Assembly: GCA_005888755.1 (NCBI GenBank)
Contig: VBBQ01000037.1
Location: 11,937 to 56,777, forward strand
Length of the DNA: 44,841 nt
From: Candidatus Bathyarchaeota archaeon
GTDB taxonomy: Archaea; Thermoproteota; Bathyarchaeia; 40CM-2-53-6
Direction of reading: 5' to 3'
Both the position numbers and the translations under genes were made by a program. The notes under the pieces are model-generated. The model did not search any database. It saw only the letters and a program-made list of their open reading frames with translations, and was not told the origin of the DNA. Of this stretch, positions 16,394 through 26,357 are shown one piece after another (within the stretch, counting starts at the first letter, position 1; each line of letters opens with the position of its first letter).

Positions 16394-16882
16394 TTGCTCG
16401 AAGCACCCTACCTGTTACGCCCGTTTCATCCAGACGATCTCTCATCGGTTATCGAGATCAACAGGGTCTGTCTTCCAGAAAATTACAGCCCTTACTTTTT
16501 CCTCGAGGTCTACAAAAGCTGCCCCGAGGCGTTCATTGTCGCGGAGAAGGAACGCAAGGTCGCAGGCTACATCATGTGCAGACTTGAGTTCGGCTTCTCG
16601 GATGTTCGCAGGTTCAGAATGGTCCGAAAAGGACATGTCGTCTCTGTCGCGGTGATACCTGATTTCAGGCGACAAGGAATCGGAAAGGAACTGGTTCTTG
16701 CTGCAATGAAGGCACTCGAGTTACACGGCGCCGAAGAGTGCTTCCTCGAGGTCAGAACCGCCAATGAGGACGCCGTAAGGCTCTACAAGAATATGGGATT
16801 TGAGACCTCGAGGGTGGCGACTCACTACTATCATGACGGTGCTGATGCTTACGTCATGACCATCAAGCTGCCTCATAACTAG
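16394..16882 (+). CDS. N-terminal protein acetyltransferase, RimI/Ard1 type
   Basis: A 162-residue GNAT enzyme that acetylates protein N-termini. It starts at TTG 16394, about 35 bases after a TATA-like GATATTATAC (16353-16362). Visible motifs: the substrate-side segment ENYSPYFF, the central strand VVSVAVIPDFRRQGIGKEL with the acetyl-CoA loop R-R-Q-G-I-G, and the C-terminal LEVRTANEDAVRLYKNMGF, which is diagnostic of the RimI/Naa10 group. The length is that of archaeal Nat (about 155-170). It is an isolated single gene, divergent from the site-2 protease. Confidence 0.9.
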   Translation: MLEAPYLLRPFHPDDLSSVIEINRVCLPENYSPYFFLEVYKSCPEAFIVAEKERKVAGYIMCRLEFGFSDVRRFRMVRKGHVVSVAVIPDFRRQGIGKELVLAAMKALELHGAEECFLEVRTANEDAVRLYKNMGFETSRVATHYYHDGADAYVMTIKLPHN

Positions 16883-16890
16883 CCTGTTAA

Positions 16891-17097
16891 CTAGGAGGAA
16901 CTGTCGGTTTTTCTCAGCGCTCTCGTCAGAAACGGTCCCACAATCAGAACTGCCGTCGGCAAGTAAACGAACGAAACATTGAAACTGATCGCGAACGGGT
17001 TCACGCTCAAGACATAGGCTAAGATGGAAACCGCCGACAGCAGAACCATAACACCACGCGCAGCCTTGAACGAGAATCGCTCGTCCTCAGCACTCAC
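16891..17097 (-). CDS. Small two-helix membrane protein
   Basis: A 68-residue protein of unknown function, starting at GTG 17097. Two hydrophobic segments, about residues 14-32 and 40-58, with a charged N-terminus and a basic C-terminal flank (RALRKTD) predict a membrane hairpin. It follows rpoK by 38 bases on the same strand and may be the last gene of the thermosome-rpoK transcript. Confidence 0.55.
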   Translation of the reverse strand: MSAEDERFSFKAARGVMVLLSAVSILAYVLSVNPFAISFNVSFVYLPTAVLIVGPFLTRALRKTDSSS

Positions 17098-17427
17098 CCC
17101 AACCGCTAGGACCGGTTCCTGAGATGGTTGGATGGTTATTCGTCTTCCTTCTTTGACCTAGGCTTCTTCTCCTCTTCTACAGGATGAAGGAGCCATTTCA
17201 ACGGAATATTCTGGCTTGTTCCGTCAGGTAGTGAGCGACGTATGCTGATAGGGAGGACACCTTCTTCCAGTTCCAGCAGAGCTACATCAATAGGCGACAG
17301 CCGATCTTGTTTGAGGTCGAGAAGAACTGGGGCGCCCATTGATATCTGGAGAGCCCGAGCCCCTACTACTCTCGCTTTTTCGAAGCGTGTGAGTTTTGGG
17401 GGTCCGATCTCGATGCTGTCCGGCTCT

Positions 17428-19080
<1,653 letters not shown>

Positions 19081-19126
19081 TTTTTTCTTTGTCCCCGAGT
19101 CTCGCCGAGCGAGAGATTTCGCGTGC

Positions 19127-19134
19127 AATATAAA
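19127..19134 (-). promoter_or_regulatory. TATA box for the thermosome gene
   Basis: On the minus strand TTTATATT lies in an A/T-rich stretch about 47-54 bases before TTG 19080. With initiation about 25 bases downstream, the leader would be about 25 bases. The upstream 21 codons of the open frame would then not be translated. Confidence 0.55.
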
Positions 19135-19431
19135 ATTTATCAAGCGCTAGGGGTCCGAAACCGAAAGCAAATATGACCTAGGCGAGTTATGCGGCTCTAA
19201 TTCTTCGTTATAGGCTCATTTCCGACGATTTGCTTCCTTCCAACCGTCTAAGACTCAACAGGAGAATTCAGGGCGGTGGTGCGTTCACAATCGCATCCTT
19301 TTTCTTGCGAGATTTTTCCCATTTTTTTCGGAATTTGAGCTTGAGAAAAGCTTGCGACGAGAATTTGTTTTGGGCCAACTCTTTTAGGCATCAGAAGGTA
19401 CGTTGCTGAAAACCGGAGCGAAGCTGAACGA

Positions 19432-20553
19432 ATGCGGGAACTGATCAGGATCAACCAACCCTTTCTTGGAAAAGAAGAGATCGATGCAGCTGTAGAAGTC
19501 CTGCGCAGTGGAATCTTGACTGACAAGAGCGGTATGGGGCCTCGCGTTCTGGAGTTTGAAAGGAGCTTCGGCAAGTTTGTGGGTGCAAAGCATGCCGTAG
19601 CTGTAGTGAATGGGACAGCAGCATTACATGCCTCGTTACTTGCCGCAGATGTCGGTCCCGGTGACGAAGTCATTCTTCCGTCGTTCACGTTTGTGGGAGC
19701 AGCCAACGCGGTCGTCCTGACTGGTGCAACCCCCGTGTTTGCGGACATTGACAAGGACACATATTGTATCAGAATGGAGAGCATTGAAGAATGCATATCG
19801 CGGAAGACGAAAGCGATCATTCCCACGGATCTCTACGGGCTTCCTTCCGATATTACGGCAGTCGCGAGTTTAGCCAGGGGAAAAGACATTGTTGTAATAG
19901 AAGATGCGGCGCAGGCGCACGGCGCTCAACTTGACGGTAAGAGAATAGGTTCCATTGCCGACATGACCTGTTTCAGTTTCTACGCTGGAAAGAATATTAC
20001 AACCGGTGAAGGAGGGATGGTTACGACGAACGATGATGGGTATGCTCAAGCGCTGAGAATGGTTCGTTCTCATGGAGAACAACGCCCTTACTGGACCGTT
20101 AGGCCAGGTCACAATTATCACATGACGGAGATCGCAGCGGCGATCGGTTATGCCCAGCTGAAGAAGTTACCTTCTTTCCTTGAAAAGAGGCGGAAGAATG
20201 CTGAGTTGACCACTGAGAAATTGAACATGACGGGCAAACTCTTGTTGCCTAGGGAGCCCGACGGTCGAAAGCACAGCTGGTATCTTTACACTGTGCGGTT
20301 GAGAGGCGTCAACGCCGCGAAACGGAACAAAATTGTGGATAAATTGTGGAACAAGAACATCGAAGCCGGCGTCTACTATTCATCGCCAGTACACTCTACT
20401 CCATTATACCGGGACTCGAATATTGCTCGGAGAGGGCGATTGCCTGAGACTGAGAAAGCGTCCAGGCAGGTCTTTTCGTTGCCTGTTCATCCTAGGCTGG
20501 GAGAAACCGAGATAGAGTATGTGGCTGAGACGTTGCGGAAGACGATAGCCTAG
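19432..20553 (+). CDS. DegT/DnrJ/EryC1/StrS family sugar aminotransferase
   Basis: A 373-residue PLP enzyme that transfers an amino group onto nucleotide-activated keto-sugars, for surface glycans. Typical features: N-terminal QPFLGKEEIDAAVEVLRSG, the phosphate-binding NGTAALHASL (60-69), PSFTFVGAANAV, the PLP-ring aspartate in VIEDAAQAHG (Asp158), and the Schiff-base Lys187 in FSFYAGKNITTGEGG. All catalytic residues are present and the length is normal. It stands alone, without neighbouring sugar genes. A TATA-like CTTTTAGG at about 19382 precedes it. The 288 bases before it, back to the thermosome promoter, hold no gene that I can support. Confidence 0.9.
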   Translation: MRELIRINQPFLGKEEIDAAVEVLRSGILTDKSGMGPRVLEFERSFGKFVGAKHAVAVVNGTAALHASLLAADVGPGDEVILPSFTFVGAANAVVLTGATPVFADIDKDTYCIRMESIEECISRKTKAIIPTDLYGLPSDITAVASLARGKDIVVIEDAAQAHGAQLDGKRIGSIADMTCFSFYAGKNITTGEGGMVTTNDDGYAQALRMVRSHGEQRPYWTVRPGHNYHMTEIAAAIGYAQLKKLPSFLEKRRKNAELTTEKLNMTGKLLLPREPDGRKHSWYLYTVRLRGVNAAKRNKIVDKLWNKNIEAGVYYSSPVHSTPLYRDSNIARRGRLPETEKASRQVFSLPVHPRLGETEIEYVAETLRKTIA

Positions 20554-20568
20554 TTTTTTTTAGGAAAT

Positions 20569-21882
20569 CTAGATGATCCCTTTAGTGTGGAGAACGTCCT
20601 TGATTTCTGGTTTCGTCTGTTCCTTCAGCTCGTAGCCTACTCTAACAGTCGGCTTGGGGAACTTGATGATTCTCCTAATATCAGCCGGCTTCGCGATCAT
20701 AATGGTATCGCAGTCTACTCGAGCTATGGTCGCTTCCATGTCCCGGATCTGCTGGTTACCGTACCCGACAGTGGGCAGAACCTCAGTGACATGGGTGTAT
20801 TTTTTGAAGATGTCTTTTACGATTCCCACGGCATACTTGCGCGGATCCACGATTTCTTTCGCGTGGAAAGACTTCGCGGCAACGTATCCGACTCCATAGG
20901 CCATGTCACCGTGGGTGACAGTTGGACCGTCTTCTATGACCAGGACTCGTTTCCCTCTGACAAGCTCAGGCTTGTCCACCGTAACCTCTGATGAGGTCTT
21001 GATCACGATAGCGGTGGGGTTCAACATTTTCAGATTCGATTCTACCAGCTGAATGTTCTTCGGTTCGGCGACGTTGACCTTGTTGATGATTCCAACATTG
21101 GCGAGTCTGACGTTTACCTCACTTGGATAGTGCGTCAGCTCGTCCCCGGGACGTAGTGGATCTAGGACCGCGAAGTGGACGTTTGGTTGGATGAAGGGTA
21201 TGTCGTTGTTTCCTCCATCCCACAGGATTATGTCAGCTTCTTTCTCCGCAGATCGGAGGATTTGTTCGTAATCTATGCCCGCGTAAACGACGAACCCGTG
21301 TTCAATGTGGGGTTCGTATTCCTCTCTCTCTTCGATCGAGCAGTCCGCTTTGTCTAGGTCTTCAAAGGAAGAAAATCTCTGAACTCCTTCTTTGGTGAGG
21401 TCGCCATATGGCATAGGATGTCGAATTACTACGACTTTCTTGCCAGCGTCTCGGAGAGTTAAGGAGATTTTTCTCGAGACTGTACTTTTGCCAGCCCCCG
21501 TTCGGACTGCCCCGACAGAGACCACTGGTAATCTTGAGCGAAGCATGGTGTTCCTGGGGCCAAGCAACTGGAAATCCGCCCCCGCAGCCAGTGCCGACGA
21601 CCCGACGTGCATAACGTCCCCGTAGGAAAGGTCGCTGTAAGACAATATCGCGAGGTCGGCCTTCAGGTCTTTGATAAGGCGAGGAAGTTCTTTCTCCGCG
21701 AATATGGGTATTCCTTTCGGGTATCTTGGTCCAGCTAGCTCCGGCGGGTATGTTCTTCCTTCTATTCCGGGGATCTGGGCTGCTGTGAATGCAACTACTT
21801 CATGGTCGGGCGAGTTCCGGAAGACCATGTTGAAGTTGTGGAAGTCTCTGCCGGCTGCCCCAATAATGATAACTCGTTTCAT
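20569..21882 (-). CDS. Cyclic 2,3-diphosphoglycerate synthetase-like P-loop enzyme
   Basis: A 437-residue protein. Residues 1-115 form a Rossmann-like N-terminal domain (IIIGAAGRDFHNF). A P-loop GAVRTGAGKST at 124-134 follows, then ILWDGGNNDIPF as the probable Walker B region, and a nucleotide-binding C-terminal part with VLVIEDGPTVTHGDMAYG. This is the signature of the archaeal cDPGS family, often annotated simply as GTPase. cDPGS itself makes cyclic 2,3-diphosphoglycerate, a thermoprotectant in some methanogens, but homologues are common in archaea not known to make it, so the substrate is uncertain. It probably shares a symmetrical TATA box with the divergent cyclophilin-like gene. Confidence 0.8.
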   Translation of the reverse strand: MKRVIIIGAAGRDFHNFNMVFRNSPDHEVVAFTAAQIPGIEGRTYPPELAGPRYPKGIPIFAEKELPRLIKDLKADLAILSYSDLSYGDVMHVGSSALAAGADFQLLGPRNTMLRSRLPVVSVGAVRTGAGKSTVSRKISLTLRDAGKKVVVIRHPMPYGDLTKEGVQRFSSFEDLDKADCSIEEREEYEPHIEHGFVVYAGIDYEQILRSAEKEADIILWDGGNNDIPFIQPNVHFAVLDPLRPGDELTHYPSEVNVRLANVGIINKVNVAEPKNIQLVESNLKMLNPTAIVIKTSSEVTVDKPELVRGKRVLVIEDGPTVTHGDMAYGVGYVAAKSFHAKEIVDPRKYAVGIVKDIFKKYTHVTEVLPTVGYGNQQIRDMEATIARVDCDTIMIAKPADIRRIIKFPKPTVRVGYELKEQTKPEIKDVLHTKGII

Positions 21883-21917
21883 TCGAACTCGCTTTGTCGG
21901 CGTGCGCCCTGAGCGAG

Positions 21918-21926
21918 CTATATAAC
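21918..21926. promoter_or_regulatory. Shared TATA element between divergent genes
   Basis: CTATATAAC (21918-21926) is nearly symmetrical. It lies 36-44 bases before the minus-strand ATG 21882 and 26-34 bases before the plus-strand ATG 21952, so one element could serve both directions. The plus-strand message would be essentially leaderless. Confidence 0.5.
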
Positions 21927-21951
21927 TTGGTTCACCGGGGTGTGCAGGGAA

Positions 21952-22338
21952 ATGTCACGGGGACTGGCTTCAGAAGTCTCGCGGCCCAAAGTCGCTTTTT
22001 CGATCGAAGGATTGGGCGAGGCTCAGGGGGAGTTCTTTAGGTTCGCTGCCCCTCGAACCTCTGATGCTCTGCTTCGCAATCTTCCAGTCAATGGCCGGGC
22101 GGTCAGGTACGGGGAAGAGATCTATTTCCAAGTCACAGTGAAAGCTCCGGGCGAGAAGCCCCGCAGCAATATGGAAGTGGGATCAGTGGGCTATTGGCCG
22201 CAGGGCGATGCGGTCTGTGTCTTCTACGGGCCGACGAAGCCTTACAGTCCCGTTAATCTCTTAGGCCGCATTACCAGCGGGTTGGAGCTCTTCAAGCAGC
22301 TGAAGGAGGGTACGGTGATAACGATAAGAAAGGTCTAA
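21952..22338 (+). CDS. Cyclophilin-like fold protein (TM1367/DUF369 type)
   Basis: A 128-residue small beta-barrel protein. The segment YGEEIYFQVTVKAP, then VGSVGYWPQGDAVCVFYGPT and SPVNLLGRITSGLELFKQL resemble the cyclophilin-like family exemplified by Thermotoga TM1367. The prolyl-isomerase active-site residues are not evident. The frame is open from GTG 21940, but the TATA at 21918-21926 places initiation near 21947, so ATG 21952 is preferred. Its last four bases overlap the S25e gene on the other strand. Confidence 0.72.
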   Translation: MSRGLASEVSRPKVAFSIEGLGEAQGEFFRFAAPRTSDALLRNLPVNGRAVRYGEEIYFQVTVKAPGEKPRSNMEVGSVGYWPQGDAVCVFYGPTKPYSPVNLLGRITSGLELFKQLKEGTVITIRKV

Positions 22339-22664
22339 GCAGCGGCAGGCTGATAAATTCTAATTCTCGCATTGCCGCCCACAAGCCGCACCAACCGCCT
22401 CTTCTCCAGGTCCTCCAGGAGATCCTTTGCCACGCTTAGCCTCAGATTGAACTGTGATGCTATTGAGAATGGGGTTATTGCTCCCATCTTCTGGACCTCA
22501 GCCAGGAACTTGGGGTCGGAGATGTCGGGACTCTGCAATCCTCTAGGCCTCTTTTCAACAACTGTCTTGCCCTTGGCTTTTTTCGATCCGGGTTCATCTT
22601 TCTTGTCAGTCTGGTCCTGGGTCTTTTCCATCTGTGCCATGCTCTTCTTCTTAGCGCCGCCCAT
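22335..22664 (-). CDS. rps25e: Small-subunit ribosomal protein S25e
   Basis: A 109-residue protein. The N-terminus MGGAKKKSMAQMEK and a basic, disordered stretch (about 15-45) are followed by a winged-helix domain (AITPFSIASQFNLRLSVAKDLLEDLEKRRLVRLV), exactly as in archaeal/eukaryotic S25e. It is part of the 30S head. S25e is typical of TACK archaea and eukaryotes, which helps place the organism. A TATA box at 22695-22704 precedes it. Confidence 0.9.
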   Translation of the reverse strand: MGGAKKKSMAQMEKTQDQTDKKDEPGSKKAKGKTVVEKRPRGLQSPDISDPKFLAEVQKMGAITPFSIASQFNLRLSVAKDLLEDLEKRRLVRLVGGNARIRIYQPAAA

Positions 22665-22694
22665 AATTCGTCACTGCGTCCATACGGTTTTGCT

Positions 22695-22704
22695 GGATAA
22701 ATAC
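22695..22704 (-). promoter_or_regulatory. TATA box for rps25e
   Basis: On the minus strand GTATTTATCC lies about 31-40 bases before ATG 22664, which predicts a short leader. Confidence 0.45.
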
Positions 22705-22769
22705 GTTATCGGAAAAATCGGGGAAACCCTTATTCCTCTTAAGCCTCGTAAAGCCCTTTTGCTGTTGCC

Positions 22770-22922
22770 TTGAAGCTAGTCACCGTTAAGCTTCCTGAGA
22801 AACTGATCGACGATGTTGACCAGCTAGTTAAGGCCGGAATCTATCATAGCAGGAGCGATGCTATTAGGGCGGCGGTCCGGGATCTCCTACGGCGCGAGCT
22901 CTGGCAGCCTGGCCAAGCCTAG
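22770..22922 (+). CDS. Ribbon-helix-helix (CopG/NikR-type) DNA-binding protein, 50 residues
   Basis: A very short gene, starting at TTG 22770. The protein begins MKLVTVKLPEKLIDDVDQLV, a DNA-contacting beta strand followed by the first helix. YHSRSDAIRAAVRDLLRREL then gives the turn and second helix. This is a complete ribbon-helix-helix unit, which dimerises and binds palindromic operators. Only about five residues follow the domain. Possible TATA sequence CTTAAG about 30 bases upstream suggests a leaderless message. Its stop overlaps the 3' end of pyrF on the other strand by four bases. Its target is unknown; autoregulation is the simplest guess. Confidence 0.82.
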   Translation: MKLVTVKLPEKLIDDVDQLVKAGIYHSRSDAIRAAVRDLLRRELWQPGQA

Positions 22923-23701
22923 GTGTCTAAGTCAACGGAAGCTTTTGCGAATTCCTCTGCGACATTCCCTGGGTTCTTCGCTGTTGTGATTGATCTTCCG
23001 ATTATGAAATAGTCTGTTCCTGCCTTTAGAGAGCGGGCTATTTCTCCACCCTGTGTCCCAACGCCGGGTGAGAAGATAGGCACGCTCGTCCCCAGTATTT
23101 CTTTGGCTCTCAGAACTATGCTGGGCCGGGTTGCGCCCACTACCGCCCCGTCGGCCTTCCACTTGACTGCTCTCTCGGCAAAGATTTCGAACTCGAGTCT
23201 GGTCTTTTTGGATCTTGCGTTTGACAAGATTTTCTGGCCATATCCTTCAGAGGCTCCGGGGTGGCTCATGTAGACGAGCGCTAGAAGCCCCATTCCACGT
23301 TCGTGGGCGAGCTTGAAGGTCGCTTCGAGGCCACCTTTCCATCCTGTGAACGGGTTAACGGTTATGGCATCGAATCCGAGATTGTGATAAGCCCGTGTAA
23401 TCGCCGCGTTTGTCTCGTCGATATCATTGAGCTTGTCGTCTATTATCGTCGTTAGCCCACTACCATGTATTTTCCTTAGCAATTCAGCCGTTCTTTCTGG
23501 ACCAATACACAGGATTGTCTGGCGTCCGAGCTTCACCGCGCATATCCATTGAAGGGTCTGTTCAATCAGATCGGTTGCACGGTCGCTCAGCTCTTTAGGT
23601 GGGCCATCGTTGACATCGATGGCGAGAACGATCCGGGTCTTTTTGGATCGTGAGGATTGTAGGATTCGGTTCTTGAACGGTTTCTGGCTACTTTTCCTCA
23701 A
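22919..23701 (-). CDS. pyrF: Orotidine 5'-phosphate decarboxylase
   Basis: A 260-residue TIM-barrel enzyme that decarboxylates OMP to UMP, the last step of UMP synthesis. Seen: LAIDV (Asp29), the catalytic array D-x-K-x-x-D as Asp88, Lys90 and Asp93 in IIDDKLNDI, the phosphate-binding part AVVGATRPS, PIFSPGVGTQGG, and DYFIIGRSIT. There is an extra basic N-terminal stretch of about 20 residues compared with short archaeal forms. Its ATG overlaps the stop of the inositol-phosphate synthase gene (ATGA), so they are co-translated. No other pyrimidine genes are nearby. Confidence 0.93.
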   Translation of the reverse strand: MRKSSQKPFKNRILQSSRSKKTRIVLAIDVNDGPPKELSDRATDLIEQTLQWICAVKLGRQTILCIGPERTAELLRKIHGSGLTTIIDDKLNDIDETNAAITRAYHNLGFDAITVNPFTGWKGGLEATFKLAHERGMGLLALVYMSHPGASEGYGQKILSNARSKKTRLEFEIFAERAVKWKADGAVVGATRPSIVLRAKEILGTSVPIFSPGVGTQGGEIARSLKAGTDYFIIGRSITTAKNPGNVAEEFAKASVDLDT

Positions 23702-24762
23702 TTCGGCCTTGGACCCATCGGCATCCAGCCCAATTCTTGGTTAAGGTTTTCGAGAGCTACGCGTCTCGGTGGTGCTTTGAACCCGTACGATGAGACCGCG
23801 TTTAGTGCTCCGGACTGCTCTTTCTCCTCCGCAAGTTTCACCATTCGTATGACGTCCGTTAGAATTCCGGCGCACGCCGGGCCATCTTCGAGAGAGATGC
23901 GCATGTCGAGGGTGAAGTCTGTTCCTGCGAAATATTCGCCTTTGATCCAGAAGTAGCTTGTCCTCCGGTTCTCCATGAAATCCACGAAATCAGAGGACCC
24001 TGCGACTATTGGGAACTTGTAAGGTACAGCGGCAGCGACTGCGGCGGTCTTTATTCCCCGCTTGATCTCGTATCTCTTCTTGTCAAGAGCGAGTTGTGAT
24101 TCTGTTCCGCCACCTATGTCGAGCTGGTAGGTTTCCTCGATCTGTGTCCCCCTGTTCACGAGCAAGGATAAGAGGTTCTTGTGGAGGATGGTTGAGCCAA
24201 TCTGGTCCATGATGTCATCTCCGACGACCAGGGCTCCTTTTTTCTTGTATTTGGCTTGCCACGCCTTGTTCGAGGCTATCTTCGCTGGCGTGGCATTGAT
24301 GAATGCTCGGCCCGCCTGCAGTGCCGCTTGGGCATACATGTCGCTGGCTTTTGAGGCGCCTGTTGGAGTGAGGTTCACCACCACATCAGTCTTGGTGTCC
24401 TCTAGTACCTTGGTAATGTTAGATGGCTTCGCGTTGCTTGGCTGTATCTTGTCGCCTGCGATAGGGGATATTCCATCTAGCGGTTGGGCCATCTGGACCT
24501 TGACTCCGATGGGGCGCAATTGAAGAATCTTTCTCGTGTTGTTCGGTTCTGCGTATACTGCTTCTGACAGGTCCTTCCCAACTTTTCTCTCGTCGATGTC
24601 AAACGCGGCAACGAATCGTATGTCTGATACTTTGTAGGGTCCAACTTTCTCGTTCATCAGTCCAGTTTTCTTTTGGGCGGTGCGGTAGAATTCTGTTCCT
24701 TGAACGAGGCTTGAGGCGCAGTTTCCGATTCCGGCGATGGCGACTCTGATTTCCCTTGGCAA
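23698..24762 (-). CDS. ino1: myo-Inositol-1-phosphate synthase
   Basis: A 354-residue NAD-dependent enzyme that converts glucose 6-phosphate to 1L-myo-inositol 1-phosphate, the precursor of archaeal inositol phospholipids. Seen: the Rossmann motif VAIAGIGNCASSLVQG, VVNLTPTGAS, the catalytic core VVGDDIMDQIGSTILHKNL, LDIGGGTESQLALDKKRYEIK and IKGEYFAGTDFTLDMRISLEDGP, all hallmarks of the archaeal/actinobacterial short MIPS. The length is normal for that group. It is followed by pyrF with a 4-base overlap. Confidence 0.93.
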   Translation of the reverse strand: MPREIRVAIAGIGNCASSLVQGTEFYRTAQKKTGLMNEKVGPYKVSDIRFVAAFDIDERKVGKDLSEAVYAEPNNTRKILQLRPIGVKVQMAQPLDGISPIAGDKIQPSNAKPSNITKVLEDTKTDVVVNLTPTGASKASDMYAQAALQAGRAFINATPAKIASNKAWQAKYKKKGALVVGDDIMDQIGSTILHKNLLSLLVNRGTQIEETYQLDIGGGTESQLALDKKRYEIKRGIKTAAVAAAVPYKFPIVAGSSDFVDFMENRRTSYFWIKGEYFAGTDFTLDMRISLEDGPACAGILTDVIRMVKLAEEKEQSGALNAVSSYGFKAPPRRVALENLNQELGWMPMGPRPN

Positions 24763-24818
24763 GACGTTATCAGTAGTCTTGAGAGAGTATCTACTGCTGA
24801 AAAGTCTTTGGCCCTGGT

Positions 24819-25568
24819 CTACTTCGGGAAGAGTGGGAAGTTGATGACGTCAATGACCTTCGTGTAAAAGTATTTTGCGTCCGTAGCGGCGTTTGTGAAT
24901 TCAAGTCTCTCGCCGTGTGGTTTTGCTGCCAGATACTTGAGAAACGGTCCGGAAGGTGGGCTCATCGTTGCGATATAGAAGAAGATTGGGAGAGCGTCGG
25001 AGTCGTAGTAGTGTTCGAAGGGTATGCAGTTGCCCAGTATGTGTCTGTCTCCTCTGCGGAAGTGCCACAGGGGAAAGACGTTGCCATCTCGCATGGAGAG
25101 TGTGAGTAGAACCCTCGCCAAGGACTTCGCGTCTTGAAGCTCCGTTAGAACCGGATCAGGGGCATCCGGAAAGTCGCCTTCGATACTCTTTGCGAAAGCG
25201 TCAGGCAGGTTTTTCACGTTGATTATGGAGGCGTATTTGAATCTGGTATCATCGGCTTCGTCGGAGAACTGCCATTCTTCCCCTTTGGGAGAGTCGCTCT
25301 TGTACGCAAGGAAGGGTTTGTTATCGTCAAAATCGGCCTCTGTGTACGCCAAGATTGGAATGTCTCCATCCCAGTACATGTATGCAGTGAAGAATGCTAG
25401 TATGTTGCTGGATTTGTGTTTGAAGCTCCAGATCATCTGGGACCCTTCTGTTAGGCCTAATGCTAGGCGGGCGAAGTTTTGGATATCCCGGACGTGTACC
25501 GACATCGGTGGTTTGATCGGCTCCATTGTCAACCCTTTGTCATCCTGCCAACCTATTCCTGGTATCAT
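24819..25568 (-). CDS. Hypothetical protein with an internal domain duplication
   Basis: A 249-residue protein that I do not recognise. By eye it is two copies of one domain of about 105 residues. Repeat 1 (about 25-130) ends in a charged stretch and then FKYASIINVKNLP. Repeat 2 (about 145-247) ends FLKYLAAKPHGERLEFTNA followed by YFYTKVIDVINFP. The matching positions (FLxY, GExxxF, a D/N-A-x-D turn, a final I/V-x-N-x-P) run in the same order. Both are beta-rich with many aromatic residues. There is no signal peptide or metal-binding cluster. The ATG at 25526 (residue 15) is an alternative start. It lies between cofE and ino1 on the same strand. Confidence 0.6.
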   Translation of the reverse strand: MIPGIGWQDDKGLTMEPIKPPMSVHVRDIQNFARLALGLTEGSQMIWSFKHKSSNILAFFTAYMYWDGDIPILAYTEADFDDNKPFLAYKSDSPKGEEWQFSDEADDTRFKYASIINVKNLPDAFAKSIEGDFPDAPDPVLTELQDAKSLARVLLTLSMRDGNVFPLWHFRRGDRHILGNCIPFEHYYDSDALPIFFYIATMSPPSGPFLKYLAAKPHGERLEFTNAATDAKYFYTKVIDVINFPLFPK

Positions 25569-25600
25569 TAAGACTTAGCCAGTTGCTGAGAAAGCCGGAC

Positions 25601-26350
25601 TTATCTGAATAGGTCCAGTTCTTCAGGTCTTAGAAGGTCTTTGCCCGTTCCCTTGCCCCGCCTGAATCTGTATCCTCTCACCAGCGCAACTGGGACCTTG
25701 TCGGATTTGTTCATTACTAGTTCACCCGCCGAAGCGAGTTCGTCGGCGACAGCAATCTCAGTCACACGAAGAGTGTGACGATACATATCTCTGGATCCTC
25801 TGTAGTCGTGGATTGACTTCATCCCTGAGATTCCTATTGCGAAGTTGACCTGGCCCATTCTCCAGGCCCTACCAAACGTGTCAGTTACGATTACCGGCAC
25901 GGCTTTTCCCGTAAGCTTTCTGATAGTTTTGCCAATGCGGTCGGCGGAGGCATCAGGGTCCAACGGTAACAGTGTAACGATGTCCTTCCCTCTTGCGACA
26001 TTCGAGGCGTCGACCCCGGCGTTGGCGCAAATGAATCCGTGCCTTGTTTCGGTGATCAAATGCCCCGCTTTCATCCTAATGATCTTTCGGGTCTCTCGAA
26101 GGATAATCTCTACCTGGCGCGGGTCCTTTCCTGCTTCTTTGGCGATAAAGGATGCAAACGGTGAAGGTGTCACCTTAGACAGGTTTACGACTCGGCCTTC
26201 TGCCTTTGACACAACTTTCTGAGAAACGACCGTAACATCGCCATCTTGAAATTCCTCTCCTTGATCCTTTAGCCTGGAAACAATTATCTCGCCTAGGTTA
26301 TCCCCTGACTCAATATCTGGAATCCCTTTCACAGGGATTATCGCAAGCAA
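25601..26350 (-). CDS. cofE: Coenzyme F420-0:L-glutamate ligase
   Basis: A 249-residue GTP-dependent ligase that adds glutamates to F420-0, completing coenzyme F420. Family marks: the N-terminal IIPVKGIPDIESGDNLGEII, DVTVVSQKVVSKAEGR, HGFICANAGVDASN, VIVTDTFGRAWRMGQVNFAIG, and the closing YRFRRGKGTGKDLLR. The length matches archaeal CofE (about 250). It starts seven bases after the polB stop, so it is read on the polB transcript. Presence of cofE means the cell makes F420, known in methanogens, Thaumarchaeota and some other archaea. Confidence 0.94.
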   Translation of the reverse strand: MLAIIPVKGIPDIESGDNLGEIIVSRLKDQGEEFQDGDVTVVSQKVVSKAEGRVVNLSKVTPSPFASFIAKEAGKDPRQVEIILRETRKIIRMKAGHLITETRHGFICANAGVDASNVARGKDIVTLLPLDPDASADRIGKTIRKLTGKAVPVIVTDTFGRAWRMGQVNFAIGISGMKSIHDYRGSRDMYRHTLRVTEIAVADELASAGELVMNKSDKVPVALVRGYRFRRGKGTGKDLLRPEELDLFR

Positions 26351-26357
26351 AACGATG

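Noticed and set aside
19248-19826. 192-residue minus-strand open frame
   Set aside because: It lies mostly opposite the sugar aminotransferase gene, with a shadow-like Ser/Thr/Arg composition; not a gene.
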